NCBI RefSeq assembly: GCF_020907405.1
Contig: NZ_JAJJOE010000009.1
Span: forward strand, 186,001-250,000
Direction: 5' to 3'
DNA from: Arthrobacter sp. zg-Y769
GTDB taxonomy: Bacteria > Actinomycetota > Actinomycetes > Actinomycetales > Micrococcaceae
DNA length: 64,000 nucleotides
The translations under genes and the position numbers were made by a program. Of the stretch, positions 1 to 9,644 are shown piece by piece (the stretch's first letter is position 1; the number at the start of each line of letters is the position of its first letter). The notes under the pieces are model-generated. The model did not search any database, was not told the DNA's origin, and saw only the letters and a list, made by a program, of their open reading frames with translations.

Positions 1-804
1 GGCCAGCTCCTCTTCGGCGCCTTTGCCGCAGCCGTGGCCGGCACCGTATCCGGCAGTGCCTTTGTCGGTTTGCTGGCAGCAGCCGTTGCCGGTGTACTCG
101 TCTCCCTGGTGCTGGCTATCTTCAGCATCAAGTACGTGGTCAACCAGGTCATTGTGGGCGTTGTGCTGAACGTGCTGGTGTCCGGCCTCACCGGTTTCCT
201 CTTCTCCACCGTGCTCAGCGCGAACCCGTCCGAATTGAACTCGGCGCCGCGCCTGCCGAACATCCGGATCCCGTTCCTGGCGGACATCCCGATCATCGGG
301 CCGATCCTGTTTGACCAGTCGCTGATCGGCTACCTGATGTACTTCGCTGTTGCCGCCGTCTACTTCGGGCTGTTCCACACCCGTTGGGGCCTGCGGACCC
401 GTGCGGTGGGAGAACACCCCAAGGCGGCCGACACCCTGGGCGTCAACGTCAACCGGACCCGGTTCACCAACGTGCTGCTCGCCGGTGCAGTGGCCGGCGT
501 CGGCGGCTCGTTCTTCACCCTCGTATCGGTCTCCAGCTTCGGCCAGGACATGACCGGCGGCCAGGGCTACATTGCCCTCGCGGCCCTCATCCTGGGCCGC
601 TGGAACCCGCTCGGCGCCGCAGCGGCGGCACTGCTGTTCGGCCTGGCCACGAACCTGCAGTACGTGCTGGGCCTGCTGGGCACCCCCGTGCCCAGCCAGT
701 TCCTGTCGATGCTGCCCTACGTGGTGACGATCTTCGCGGTGGCCGGAGTGGTGGGCAAGTCCCGCGGCCCGGCAGCCAGCGGCGTGCCGTACATCAAGGG
801 ATAG
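1..804 (+). CDS. Nucleoside/sugar-type ABC transporter permease (5' partial)
   Basis: The frame is open from base 1, so the N-terminus lies outside the window. About 267 residues remain. They are strongly hydrophobic, with several membrane segments, and resemble the BPD_transp_2 (LivM/RbsC-like) permeases of the BmpA-type nucleoside uptake systems. A cytoplasmic-loop stretch near GLRTRAVGEHPKAADTLGV is the typical EAA-like loop that contacts the ATPase. It sits directly upstream of cytidine deaminase and pyrimidine-nucleoside phosphorylase, which supports nucleosides as the substrate. The ATPase and binding protein would be expected further upstream. Sugar import is the alternative reading. 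Confidence 0.85.
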   Translation, partial: GQLLFGAFAAAVAGTVSGSAFVGLLAAAVAGVLVSLVLAIFSIKYVVNQVIVGVVLNVLVSGLTGFLFSTVLSANPSELNSAPRLPNIRIPFLADIPIIGPILFDQSLIGYLMYFAVAAVYFGLFHTRWGLRTRAVGEHPKAADTLGVNVNRTRFTNVLLAGAVAGVGGSFFTLVSVSSFGQDMTGGQGYIALAALILGRWNPLGAAAAALLFGLATNLQYVLGLLGTPVPSQFLSMLPYVVTIFAVAGVVGKSRGPAASGVPYIKG

Positions 805-812
805 CTCTCAGG

Positions 813-846
813 GGGACCTGCTGCCGGGAAACCGGCGGCAGGTCCC
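813..846 (+). terminator. Hairpin between permease and cdd
   Basis: A 15-bp stem (813-827 with 832-846, one G-U pair) closes a GAAA tetraloop. No T-run follows, so it may be a partial terminator, attenuator or mRNA-stabilising element inside the nucleoside operon rather than a full stop. Confidence 0.5.
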
Positions 847-895
847 TCGTGGTTTCCGGTCCGACCGGACCGGGCACCGGAATTGGAAGGAAGAC

Positions 896-1315
896 ATGAC
901 ACAGACGACCCCCGGCCAGGTGGACTGGGACCAGCTCCTGGACACCGCCCGCGCGGCCCTGGCCCACGCCTACGTGCCCTACTCGAAGTATCCGGTAGGC
1001 GCCGCCGCACTGACCGACGACGGCCGGATAGTTTCCGGCTGCAACATCGAAAACGCCTCCTACGGGCTGACCCTGTGCGCCGAGTGCTCCATGATCAGCC
1101 AGCTGCGCATGACCGGAGGCGGCCGCCTGGCCGCCTTCGCCTGCGTGGACGGATCCGGGAACGTGCTGATGCCGTGCGGCCGCTGCCGCCAGCTGCTGTA
1201 CGAATTCCGGGCACCCGGGATGCAGTTGATGACCGTAAGCGGCATCCGGAGCATGGACGAAGTCCTGCCCGATGCCTTTGGACCGCAGCACCTTGAAGGA
1301 CAGGACAACCAATGA
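896..1315 (+). CDS. cdd: Cytidine deaminase
   Basis: A 139-residue protein, the usual length of the homotetrameric zinc cytidine deaminases that convert (deoxy)cytidine to (deoxy)uridine. Visible motifs are the substrate loop CNIENASYG, the catalytic CAE (zinc Cys plus Glu proton shuttle) in LTLCAECSM, and the second zinc pair in PCGRCRQ. ATG 896 follows GGAAGG at a good distance. The stop overlaps the deoA start by 4 bp (ATGA), indicating translational coupling. With the permease and deoA it forms a pyrimidine nucleoside salvage unit. Confidence 0.96.
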   Translation: MTQTTPGQVDWDQLLDTARAALAHAYVPYSKYPVGAAALTDDGRIVSGCNIENASYGLTLCAECSMISQLRMTGGGRLAAFACVDGSGNVLMPCGRCRQLLYEFRAPGMQLMTVSGIRSMDEVLPDAFGPQHLEGQDNQ

Positions 1316-2601
1316 GCGCTGAAAAGTTCGACGCCGTAGACATCATCGGCATCAAGCGGGACCGGGGCACCTTGACCCCGGAACAGATTGACTGGACCAT
1401 CGACGCCTACACCCGCGGAGCAATCGCGGACGAGCAGATGGCCGCGCTGAACATGGCCATCCTGCTCAACGGGATGAGCCGGGCGGAAATCTCCCGCTGG
1501 ACCCACGCCATGATCAATTCGGGGGAGCGGATGGACTTCTCCTCCCTTGGCAAGCCGACCTCGGACAAGCACTCCACCGGGGGCGTGGGAGACAAGATCA
1601 CCCTCCCGCTGGCACCCCTGGTAGCCGTCTTCGGCGTCGCTGTCCCGCAGCTCTCCGGCCGGGGACTGGGCCACACCGGCGGAACGCTGGACAAGCTCGA
1701 AGCCATTCCCGGCTGGCAGGCGGCACTGACCAACGACGCGCTGATGGCCCAGCTGCGCGACGTCGGCGCCGTCATCTGTGCCGCCGGTGCAGGCCTGGCC
1801 CCGGCGGACAAGAAGCTGTACTCGCTGCGCGACGTCACGGGAACTGTGGAAGCCATTCCGCTGATCGCCTCCTCGATCATGAGCAAGAAGATCGCCGAAG
1901 GCACCGGCTCGCTGGTGCTGGACGTCAAGGTCGGAAGCGGCGCGTTCATGAAGGACGAGGCCCGTGCCCGCGAACTGGCGGAAACCATGGTGGCCCTGGG
2001 CAAGGACGCCGGCGTGAACACGGTGGCGCTGCTGACGGACATGTCCACTCCGCTGGGCCTGACGGCCGGCAACGCCATTGAGGTGCAGGAGTCCGTGGAC
2101 GTCCTCGCCGGCGGCGGACCCGAGGACGTCGTCGAGCTCACGCTGGCCCTGGCCCGCGAGATGCTGACGGCCGCCGGTCAGCCCGACGCCGATCCCGAAG
2201 CGGCCCTGAAGGACGGCCGGGCGATGGACGTCTGGCGCCGGATGATCTCGGCCCAGGGCGGCGATCCGGATGCTGCGCTTCCGGTGGCTAAGGAATCCGA
2301 GACCATCTACGCGCCCGCCGACGGCGTGCTGGTGGAACTCGATGCCCTCTCCGTAGGCGTTGCAGCCTGGCGCCTTGGCGCCGGCCGTGCCCGCAAGGAA
2401 GACGCCGTCCAGGCCGGTGCGGGCGTAGTGATGCACGCCAAGCCCGGAGCCACTGTCCGGGCCGGAGAGCCGCTGATGACGCTGCTCACCGATACCCCCG
2501 AGAAGTTCGACCGTGCCCGGGAAGCACTGGCGGACGCCGTCGTTGTTGCTCCTGAAGGATCGCGTCCGGCGCGGAAGCTGATCATCGACCGGATCAGCTA
2601 G
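1312..2601 (+). CDS. deoA: Thymidine/pyrimidine-nucleoside phosphorylase
   Basis: A 429-residue protein of normal family length that phosphorolyses thymidine or uridine to base plus (deoxy)ribose-1-phosphate. The signature block SDKHSTGGVGDK (phosphate loop) and the following SGRGLGHTGGTLDKLE are intact near residues 83-125. The C-terminal alpha/beta domain typical of the family follows after about residue 330. Its start overlaps the cdd stop, so the two are co-translated. Whether it prefers thymidine or accepts uridine as well cannot be read from sequence. Confidence 0.95.
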   Translation: MSAEKFDAVDIIGIKRDRGTLTPEQIDWTIDAYTRGAIADEQMAALNMAILLNGMSRAEISRWTHAMINSGERMDFSSLGKPTSDKHSTGGVGDKITLPLAPLVAVFGVAVPQLSGRGLGHTGGTLDKLEAIPGWQAALTNDALMAQLRDVGAVICAAGAGLAPADKKLYSLRDVTGTVEAIPLIASSIMSKKIAEGTGSLVLDVKVGSGAFMKDEARARELAETMVALGKDAGVNTVALLTDMSTPLGLTAGNAIEVQESVDVLAGGGPEDVVELTLALAREMLTAAGQPDADPEAALKDGRAMDVWRRMISAQGGDPDAALPVAKESETIYAPADGVLVELDALSVGVAAWRLGAGRARKEDAVQAGAGVVMHAKPGATVRAGEPLMTLLTDTPEKFDRAREALADAVVVAPEGSRPARKLIIDRIS

Positions 2602-2882
2602 GGGGTCGGGGCTTCCGGGCTCCGGCGCCCCCGGGGTGCCGAGACCCCGGGTGCCGGGCCCTTTGGGCCCCGGAACGGCGGCAACGAAATTTCCGTGCTC
2701 GCAGAACTCGCAGGAAATATTAAAGCCGCCTTCCTCCGGGGCCCTCCGGGGCCCTCCGGGTCCGGCGCGCCTGCACCGCCATCCGGGGACCGGCGGTACC
2801 GGATCCCCTCGGTGGTGGGGTGCCTCCTCCAGGCCCCGGAGTGGCGGTGGGCCGGGCACAAGGGCATCGCCGGGGGCGTGGC
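2602..2882. repeat. GC-rich hairpin and tandem-repeat cluster
   Basis: This 281-bp gap holds stacked inverted repeats: CCCGGGGT/ACCCCGGG at 2630-2637 and 2644-2651, CCGGGCCC/GGGCCCCGG at 2654-2661 and 2665-2673, and an imperfect one near 2775-2800. It also has three tandem decamers ending in CTCCGGG at 2731-2760. The first two hairpins may terminate the deoA transcript. The block looks like an intergenic repeat element. No convincing ORF was seen. Confidence 0.55.
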
Positions 2883-3617
2883 ATGCTTGTAAAGGACCGG
2901 ATAGCTAAATTCAAGGAGCGGCAGCTGTTGGACGTTCTCAGTGCCACGGTGGACGGCATAAACAACTTCATCCTCTCCACAGCGGGGTCGCCGTGGGTCT
3001 ACATCGGGCTCCTTGCCTGCTGCCTCATCGATGGCTTCTTCCCGCCGGTGCCCAGCGAATCCCTGGTGGTGGCACTGGCCTCGCTGGCGCTCAGCGGCGC
3101 CGGCGTGAATATCTGGCTGATCATTCCGGCCGCAGCCCTGGGCGCTTTCCTCGGGGACAACCTGGCTTATCTGCTGGGCCGGTGGATCGGAACCGAACGG
3201 TTCCGCTGGATGCGCACGCCGAAGATGCGCCGGTCCTTCGCATGGGCCCGCCATGAACTCGACAAACGCTCCATGTCACTGATCCTCGTGGCCCGGTTCA
3301 TCCCGGTCGGCCGCGTGGTCGTGAACCTCACCGCCGGGGCCACGGGGTTCCCGCGGCGGCGGTTCATCTCCCTGACCGCGATCTCCGGAATTGTCTGGGC
3401 GGCCTACAGCGTGGCCATCGGCGCCATAGCCGGTGCCTGGTTCAGTGAACACCACCTGCTCGGCGTGGTGGTGGGCGTGATAGGCGCCCTGGTCCTGGGC
3501 CTGGTCATTGACCGCGTCATCACCATGGTCCGCGGGACCGGGCCGGGAGCGAAACACTACGCAGCGGACGACATGCCGAACGCCGACGACGACGAGAGCT
3601 CGCAGAAGGTCGCCTGA
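2883..3617 (+). CDS. DedA family membrane protein
   Basis: A 244-residue protein from ATG 2883. An upstream in-frame start would add only low-complexity residues from the hairpin region. Membrane segments surround the DedA hallmark FFPPVPSE near residue 50 and the later GRFIPVGR-like VARFIPVGRVVVNLTAG motif with conserved Arg. DedA proteins act in membrane homeostasis and some as polyprenyl- or phospholipid scramblases. The hydrophilic C-terminus ends in an acidic tail. It lies 19 bp before the adenosine deaminase start, but that gene has its own -10 box. Confidence 0.9.
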   Translation: MLVKDRIAKFKERQLLDVLSATVDGINNFILSTAGSPWVYIGLLACCLIDGFFPPVPSESLVVALASLALSGAGVNIWLIIPAAALGAFLGDNLAYLLGRWIGTERFRWMRTPKMRRSFAWARHELDKRSMSLILVARFIPVGRVVVNLTAGATGFPRRRFISLTAISGIVWAAYSVAIGAIAGAWFSEHHLLGVVVGVIGALVLGLVIDRVITMVRGTGPGAKHYAADDMPNADDDESSQKVA

Positions 3618-3636
3618 AACACCGTAGAGTTGCCGT

Positions 3637-4776
3637 GTGACTGAGCCTACAAACCTCCCCGAAAACTCTTCCCTCAACGTACGGAGCCTGCCGAAGGTGT
3701 CGCTGCACGACCACCTCGACGGCGGCCTTCGTCCGGCCACGATCGTTGAGCTGGCTGCCGCCGTCGGCCATACCCTGCCGAGCACCGACCCCGCCGGGCT
3801 GGCGGAGTGGTTCCGCGAATCGGCGGACTCCGGTTCGCTACCCCGCTACCTCGAAACCTTCGACCACACCATCGCGGTCATGCAGACACGTGAGTCCCTG
3901 ATCCGCGTGGCCCGCGAATTCGTCGAAGACCTTGCAGCGGACGGGGTGGTCTACGCGGAGGTCCGCTGGGCTCCCGAACAGCATGTACGGGCCGGGCTGA
4001 GCCTGGACGAAGCCGTGGAAGCCGTCCAGGCAGGTATCGAAGAAGGAGTGGCGAACACGGAGGCCGCGGGCAGCTTCATCCAGGTGGGCCAGCTCATCAC
4101 GGCCATGCGGCACGCCGACCGGGCCATGGAAATTGCGGAACTGGCCGTGCGGCACCGCGACTCCGGGGCCGTGGGCTTCGATATTGCCGGTCCGGAAGAC
4201 GGTTTCCCGCCCTCGCGGTTCAAGGACGCCTTCACCTACCTCGCCGAAAACCAGTTCCCGGCCACGGTCCATGCCGGCGAGGCAGCCGGAATCGAGAGCA
4301 TCGTGGACGCCCTGGTCCACGGCCGGGCACTGCGCCTGGGCCACGGGGTGCGCATCGCCGAGGATATCGACGTCGAATTCGAAGACAGCGGCACGCAGGA
4401 CGAGCCGGAAGTCGGCATCGTGAGCATGGGCCGGGTGGCGAGCTGGGTCCGGGACCGCGGTATTGCCCTGGAAGTCTGCCCGTCATCGAACCTGCAGACC
4501 GGTGCCGTTGCCTCATTCGGAGAGGATATTGAGACCCATCCGATCGACCTGCTCTACCAGACCGGCTTCGCCGTCACCGTCAACACGGACAACCGGCTGA
4601 TGAGCTCGGTGACCCTCACCGGCGAGTTCGAGCTGCTGATGGACACCTTCGACTACGACCTCGACGACGTCCTGGAACTGACGATGAACGCCGTCAACGC
4701 AGCATTCCTGCCGCTGGACGAGCGTGCAGCCCTGTCCGCGTATGTCACCGAGGGATTCAACCGCGCCCGTGGCTGA
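3637..4776 (+). CDS. add: Adenosine deaminase
   Basis: A 379-residue zinc hydrolase converting (deoxy)adenosine to (deoxy)inosine. Zinc and substrate motifs are all present: HDHLDGGLRP near residue 25, TVHAGEA, RLGHGVRI, and the late NTDN aspartate block. Translation probably starts at GTG 3637. A -10-like TAGAGT at 3625-3630 lies 6 nt upstream and no Shine-Dalgarno is visible, so the mRNA is likely leaderless. It extends the nucleoside salvage theme to purines. Its end overlaps the start of mazG. Confidence 0.95.
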   Translation: MTEPTNLPENSSLNVRSLPKVSLHDHLDGGLRPATIVELAAAVGHTLPSTDPAGLAEWFRESADSGSLPRYLETFDHTIAVMQTRESLIRVAREFVEDLAADGVVYAEVRWAPEQHVRAGLSLDEAVEAVQAGIEEGVANTEAAGSFIQVGQLITAMRHADRAMEIAELAVRHRDSGAVGFDIAGPEDGFPPSRFKDAFTYLAENQFPATVHAGEAAGIESIVDALVHGRALRLGHGVRIAEDIDVEFEDSGTQDEPEVGIVSMGRVASWVRDRGIALEVCPSSNLQTGAVASFGEDIETHPIDLLYQTGFAVTVNTDNRLMSSVTLTGEFELLMDTFDYDLDDVLELTMNAVNAAFLPLDERAALSAYVTEGFNRARG

Positions 4777-5455
4777 AATACCCCTGCCGGAGAACCTCGG
4801 CGAGCGGTTCACCCGCCTCGCCGAGGTTATCGGCGCTCTTCGGGAGCGTTGCCCCTGGACCCGCGCACTGACCCACGAGTCCCTGCTCGAGTACCTCGTG
4901 GAGGAAACCTACGAGCTCGTTGAAGCGGTGGAAGCCGGAACGTCCGGGCCCGGGCGTGCAGCGGAACTCCGCGGCGAGCTCGGAGACGTGCTGCTGCAGG
5001 TGCTGCTCCACGCCCGCCTGCAGCAGGAAGCCGGCAGCTTTTCCGTGGCTGACGTGATCGAGTCCCTCACCGCCAAGATGATCCGCCGCAACCCGCATGT
5101 GTTCCGCCCCGACGGGAGCCTTCGGGAAGACGGCGAAGAGTCCGGCATCGCGGCGATTGAACAGGCCTGGGACGAGGCGAAGAAAGCCGAGACACCCACC
5201 CGGACCTCGGCGTTCGAGGGAATTCCGGCCGGCCTGCCGGCGCTGCTCCTGGCCGCCAAAACACTGACCCGTGCCCGCCGCGCCGGCCGCCGGCTGCCTC
5301 CGCCCCCGCCCGGCGGCGCGGAATTCGCCGATGAAACCGAGCTCGGGGACGCACTGTTTTCGCTGGTCCGCCGCGCCTCCGACCAGGGGCTCGACGCCGA
5401 GGCGGCCCTGCGAGCGGCAGTCCGCCGGTACACGGCCGATGACGCCGGGACCTGA
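4769..5455 (+). CDS. mazG: MazG-type nucleotide pyrophosphohydrolase
   Basis: A 228-residue protein from GTG 4769, which overlaps the adenosine deaminase stop by 8 bp. The metal-binding helix EETYELVEAVE and the second ELRGELGDVLLQVL (EExxE and ExxD pattern) are present, and the preceding RCPWTRALTHESLL matches the substrate-binding opening of the fold. It hydrolyses (d)NTPs to monophosphates as a house-cleaning enzyme. The C-terminal third is less conserved. The mazG-eno order is common in actinobacteria. Confidence 0.92.
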   Translation: MAEIPLPENLGERFTRLAEVIGALRERCPWTRALTHESLLEYLVEETYELVEAVEAGTSGPGRAAELRGELGDVLLQVLLHARLQQEAGSFSVADVIESLTAKMIRRNPHVFRPDGSLREDGEESGIAAIEQAWDEAKKAETPTRTSAFEGIPAGLPALLLAAKTLTRARRAGRRLPPPPPGGAEFADETELGDALFSLVRRASDQGLDAEAALRAAVRRYTADDAGT

Positions 5456-5518
5456 TTGCAGCGCCGCCGCGCAGCACGGGCAGATCCGCCCAATCCCCGT
5501 GAAACAGGTCACTGGACC

Positions 5519-5546
5519 TTACTCGCAGCCGCGATTCTATTAGGCT
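5519..5546 (+). promoter_or_regulatory. Probable eno promoter
   Basis: TTACTC (5519-5524) and TAGGCT (5541-5546) are separated by 16 bp and fit a housekeeping-type actinobacterial promoter. The transcript would carry a leader of about 75 nt containing the AGGAG ribosome site for eno. Confidence 0.5.
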
Positions 5547-5548
5547 AA

Positions 5549-6913
<1,365 letters not shown>

Positions 6914-6922
6914 CCGTACCGA

Positions 6923-6964
6923 CGCAACGCCTGCGGCTCCCGTTTGGGGCCTTCAGGCGTTGCG
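6923..6964 (+). terminator. Hairpin after eno
   Basis: CGCAACGCCTG (6923-6933) pairs exactly with CAGGCGTTGCG (6954-6964) around a 20-nt loop. There is no T-run. It is a probable terminator or transcript-end stabiliser for eno. Confidence 0.55.
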
Positions 6965-7109
6965 GAACAGGCTCCGAACACCGCGGGTGGGTAACCTCAG
7001 AGGAGGGGACCCGCCCGCGGTCGTTTCTGTTACCGCCGGCATTTCGCCGGCACGGCTTTCTCCAGCTCAAATACAGCTCAAATACAGCACAGATACAGAC
7101 AGGAAGCGC

Positions 7110-7940
7110 ATGCCAACCCGACGCCCGAAGGTGCCCAGGCCAGCGGCCCCAGTGAACCCTGTCGGGGCGAGCGGCGGCGGGAAACCTCCCGCGGCGAAGC
7201 CGGCATCGGGAAAAACTGCAGCCTCGAAACCCGTCACGGGAAAGCCCGCAGCCGCGTCGAAACCGGCAGTGTCGAAACCGGCAGCGGCCAAACCGGCAGT
7301 GTCGAAACCCGCAGCCGCCAAACCGGCAGCGTCGAAACCCGCAGCCGCCAAGAAACCCGCAGCCGCCAAGAAGCCCGCAGCCGCCAAGGCCGCCGCCCAG
7401 CCGGCGACCCCGCGCTCCCGGAAGTTGTCAGCGTCGGATGCGCGCGCAGCAGTGCGTGCCCAGCTTTCCGGCGGAATCCGCCGCCAGTCCGAACCGGCAC
7501 CGGAACACAAGGCCCCCGCAGCGGTGCCGGAGGTTGAAGCTGTGGACGAACTGCGTCCGGTACCGGCCAAGGCGTTCTCCGGCCGGTTGCTGGTGCTGGC
7601 GATGGTGATGGTCGCCATCACCGTCCTGCTTGCCCCGTCGGTGCGGACCTACCTCCAGCAGCGCTCGGATATCGCGGCGGCAAAGGCGGAAATCGCCGAG
7701 GCCGAAGCAACGCAGGCCGAACTCGAAGTCCAGCTGGGCCGCTGGGAGGACCCGGCCTACATCAAACAGCAGGCAAGGGACCGTATTTTCCTGGTGATGC
7801 CGGGGGAGAAACGCTACCTGGTCAAGGGCGACAACGGTGTGGAAGAAGCCGAGCAGCTTGCAGCTGAAGAGGAGTCCGACGACCTGCAGTGGGTCGATTC
7901 GCTCTGGGACTCGGTCAAGAAATCCGCCACGGCACAGTAA
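7110..7940 (+). CDS. DivIC/FtsB-like septum formation initiator
   Basis: A 276-residue protein from ATG 7110, preceded by AGGAAG. The first 100 residues are a disordered, basic tail built of Lys-Pro-Ala repeats (AAKPAVSKPA and variants). A single membrane segment follows near residues 155-175 (LLVLAMVMVAITVLLAPSV), then a short coiled coil and the DivIC signature (WEDPAYIKQQARDRIFLVMPGE). It is predicted to work in the FtsQLB-type divisome bridge. Its position after eno is conserved in actinobacteria. The repeat tail is much longer than in the typical family. Confidence 0.88.
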   Translation: MPTRRPKVPRPAAPVNPVGASGGGKPPAAKPASGKTAASKPVTGKPAAASKPAVSKPAAAKPAVSKPAAAKPAASKPAAAKKPAAAKKPAAAKAAAQPATPRSRKLSASDARAAVRAQLSGGIRRQSEPAPEHKAPAAVPEVEAVDELRPVPAKAFSGRLLVLAMVMVAITVLLAPSVRTYLQQRSDIAAAKAEIAEAEATQAELEVQLGRWEDPAYIKQQARDRIFLVMPGEKRYLVKGDNGVEEAEQLAAEEESDDLQWVDSLWDSVKKSATAQ

Positions 7941-8004
7941 TCTGGAGGCTGATAGAAGAAGCAGCCCGGGGCCCTTACCGGCCCCCACGGAAGGAACCTC
8001 CTGC

Positions 8005-8670
8005 ATGACCCAGGACCAGCTCGCCCCCACCCAGGAAGACCTGGAAACCCTGAGCCGGCAGCTTGGCCGCCCGGTGCGCGACGTCGTCGAAATCGGCGCC
8101 CGCTGCGTCTGCGGCAACCCGTTGGTAGCCACCACGGCCCCCCGGCTGAGCAACGGCATACCTTTCCCCACCACGTATTACCTGACGCACCCGGTCATCA
8201 CGGCCGCGGTATCCCGGCTGGAAGCCGCAGGGATGATGACTGACATGACCCGTCGGCTGGAGGAAGACCCCGAGCTGGCGGAGCGGTACCGCAGTGCCCA
8301 TGAGCACTACCTCCGGGTCCGCGACGAAATCGGGGAGCGCACCGGCACCGGGCCGGTACCGGAAATTGACGGGGTTTCCGCCGGCGGGATGCCTAACCGC
8401 GTCAAATGCCTGCACGTGCTGGTCGGCCACTCCTTGGCGGCCGGACCCGGGGTCAATCCGCTGGGCGACGAAGCGCTGGCCGCGATTGAGCAGTGGTGGA
8501 CAACCGACCGCTGCTACTGCGAAGGTGCTTGGGATACCGCGGCACCGGCTCCGGCACGCGACCTTAGCCGCCACACCAAAACGCAGGGCCTAAGCCCGGA
8601 AGAGCTCGAGAGCAAGAAGGCCGCCCGCCGGCAGGCAACGGACGCCGCAACCAACGAGGGGGAACTGTGA
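8005..8670 (+). CDS. DUF501 domain protein
   Basis: A 221-residue protein from ATG 8005 (AAGGA upstream). It has the DUF501 features: RDVVEIGARCVCGNPLV with paired Cys at the front, TTYYLTHP in the middle, and MPNRVKCLHVLVGHSLAAGPGVNPLGDEAL, with a late Cys in DRCYC. The conserved Cys/His suggest metal binding, but the function is unknown. It lies between DivIC and ppx as in other actinobacteria, and its stop overlaps the ppx start by 4 bp. Confidence 0.85.
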   Translation: MTQDQLAPTQEDLETLSRQLGRPVRDVVEIGARCVCGNPLVATTAPRLSNGIPFPTTYYLTHPVITAAVSRLEAAGMMTDMTRRLEEDPELAERYRSAHEHYLRVRDEIGERTGTGPVPEIDGVSAGGMPNRVKCLHVLVGHSLAAGPGVNPLGDEALAAIEQWWTTDRCYCEGAWDTAAPAPARDLSRHTKTQGLSPEELESKKAARRQATDAATNEGEL

Positions 8671-9644
8671 CAGGCCAGGAAGACAGCCGCACTCCAGGGA
8701 AGCGGGTTGCAGCCATCGACTGCGGCACCAACTCCATCAGGCTCCTCATTGCGGATATCACCCGGGACGATCACGGTGCAGCGCAGCTGACCGACGTCGT
8801 GCGCCTGATGCGGGTGAACCGGCTGGGGCAGGGCGTGGATGCCAGCGGGCGGCTGGCCCCGGAAGCACTGGAACGTACCTTTGCCGCCGCCGAGGAGTAT
8901 GCGGCCCTCATCCGCGAGCACGGTGCGTCACGCGTCCGGTTCGTAGCCACTTCCGCCAGCCGCGATGCGGAAAACCGGCAGGAGTTCGTTGACGGAATCC
9001 GCGAACGCCTCGGCGTTGAACCAGAAGTCATCAGCGGAGACGAAGAAGCGGCTCTTTCCTTCGCCGGCGCGGCAAGCGTATTCGCAGGCGGGAACGGCGC
9101 CAAAACGCTCGTAGTGGACCTGGGCGGCGGCAGCACCGAATTCGTCCTCGGTGACGGCTCCGGTGTCCTTGCGGCCAAGAGCACCGACATGGGCTGCGTG
9201 CGCTTTACCGAACGGCACCTGCTCTCGGATCCGCCCACCGAAGCGGAAATCGCCGCGGCGAGGGCGGACATCCTGGACATGATTGCCTCCGCACTGGCCA
9301 CCGTGCCGCTGGCCGAAACCGACCGGCTGGTGGGTGTGGCCGGGACCATCACCACGGTCACCGCCGCAGCCCTGGACCTGCGCGAGTACTCCCCGGACGC
9401 CATCCACGGGACCGAGCTGAGCCGGGAGCAGATCGACGCCACGGCTGACGCCCTGCTGCGCCGGGACCGGTCGGCACGGGCCGCACTGCCGTACATGCAT
9501 CCGGGCCGGGTTGACGTTATCGGCGCCGGGGCGCTGATCTGGCGCACCATCGTGGACCGTGTCGATGAATTGACTGACGGCCGCGTGGCTTCGGCGTTCG
9601 CCAGCGAACACGACATCCTTGACGGCATTGCCCTGAGCGCGTGA
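8667..9644 (+). CDS. ppx: Ppx/GppA family exopolyphosphatase
   Basis: A 325-residue, two-lobed ASKHA-fold phosphatase that removes terminal phosphates from polyphosphate (or pppGpp in GppA). The phosphate-1 loop AAIDCGTNSIRLLI is near residue 12, the catalytic glutamate block SGDEEAALSFAGA near residue 120, and the phosphate-2 loop LVVDLGGGSTEFVL near residue 147. It lacks the C-terminal HD-like extension of long Ppx enzymes, like the short actinobacterial Ppx forms. GTG 8667 overlaps the DUF501 stop, and its own stop overlaps the protease start. Confidence 0.92.
   Translation: MTGQEDSRTPGKRVAAIDCGTNSIRLLIADITRDDHGAAQLTDVVRLMRVNRLGQGVDASGRLAPEALERTFAAAEEYAALIREHGASRVRFVATSASRDAENRQEFVDGIRERLGVEPEVISGDEEAALSFAGAASVFAGGNGAKTLVVDLGGGSTEFVLGDGSGVLAAKSTDMGCVRFTERHLLSDPPTEAEIAAARADILDMIASALATVPLAETDRLVGVAGTITTVTAAALDLREYSPDAIHGTELSREQIDATADALLRRDRSARAALPYMHPGRVDVIGAGALIWRTIVDRVDELTDGRVASAFASEHDILDGIALSA

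Noticed and set aside
1060-2859. 599-codon open frame on the minus strand
   Set aside because: It lies antisense to cdd and deoA, whose motifs are intact; long antisense frames are common in high-GC DNA.
7250-7390. CRISPR-like or other spaced repeat array
   Set aside because: The repeats are in frame and code for Lys-Pro-Ala units without unique spacers. No CRISPR array or cas gene was seen in the window.
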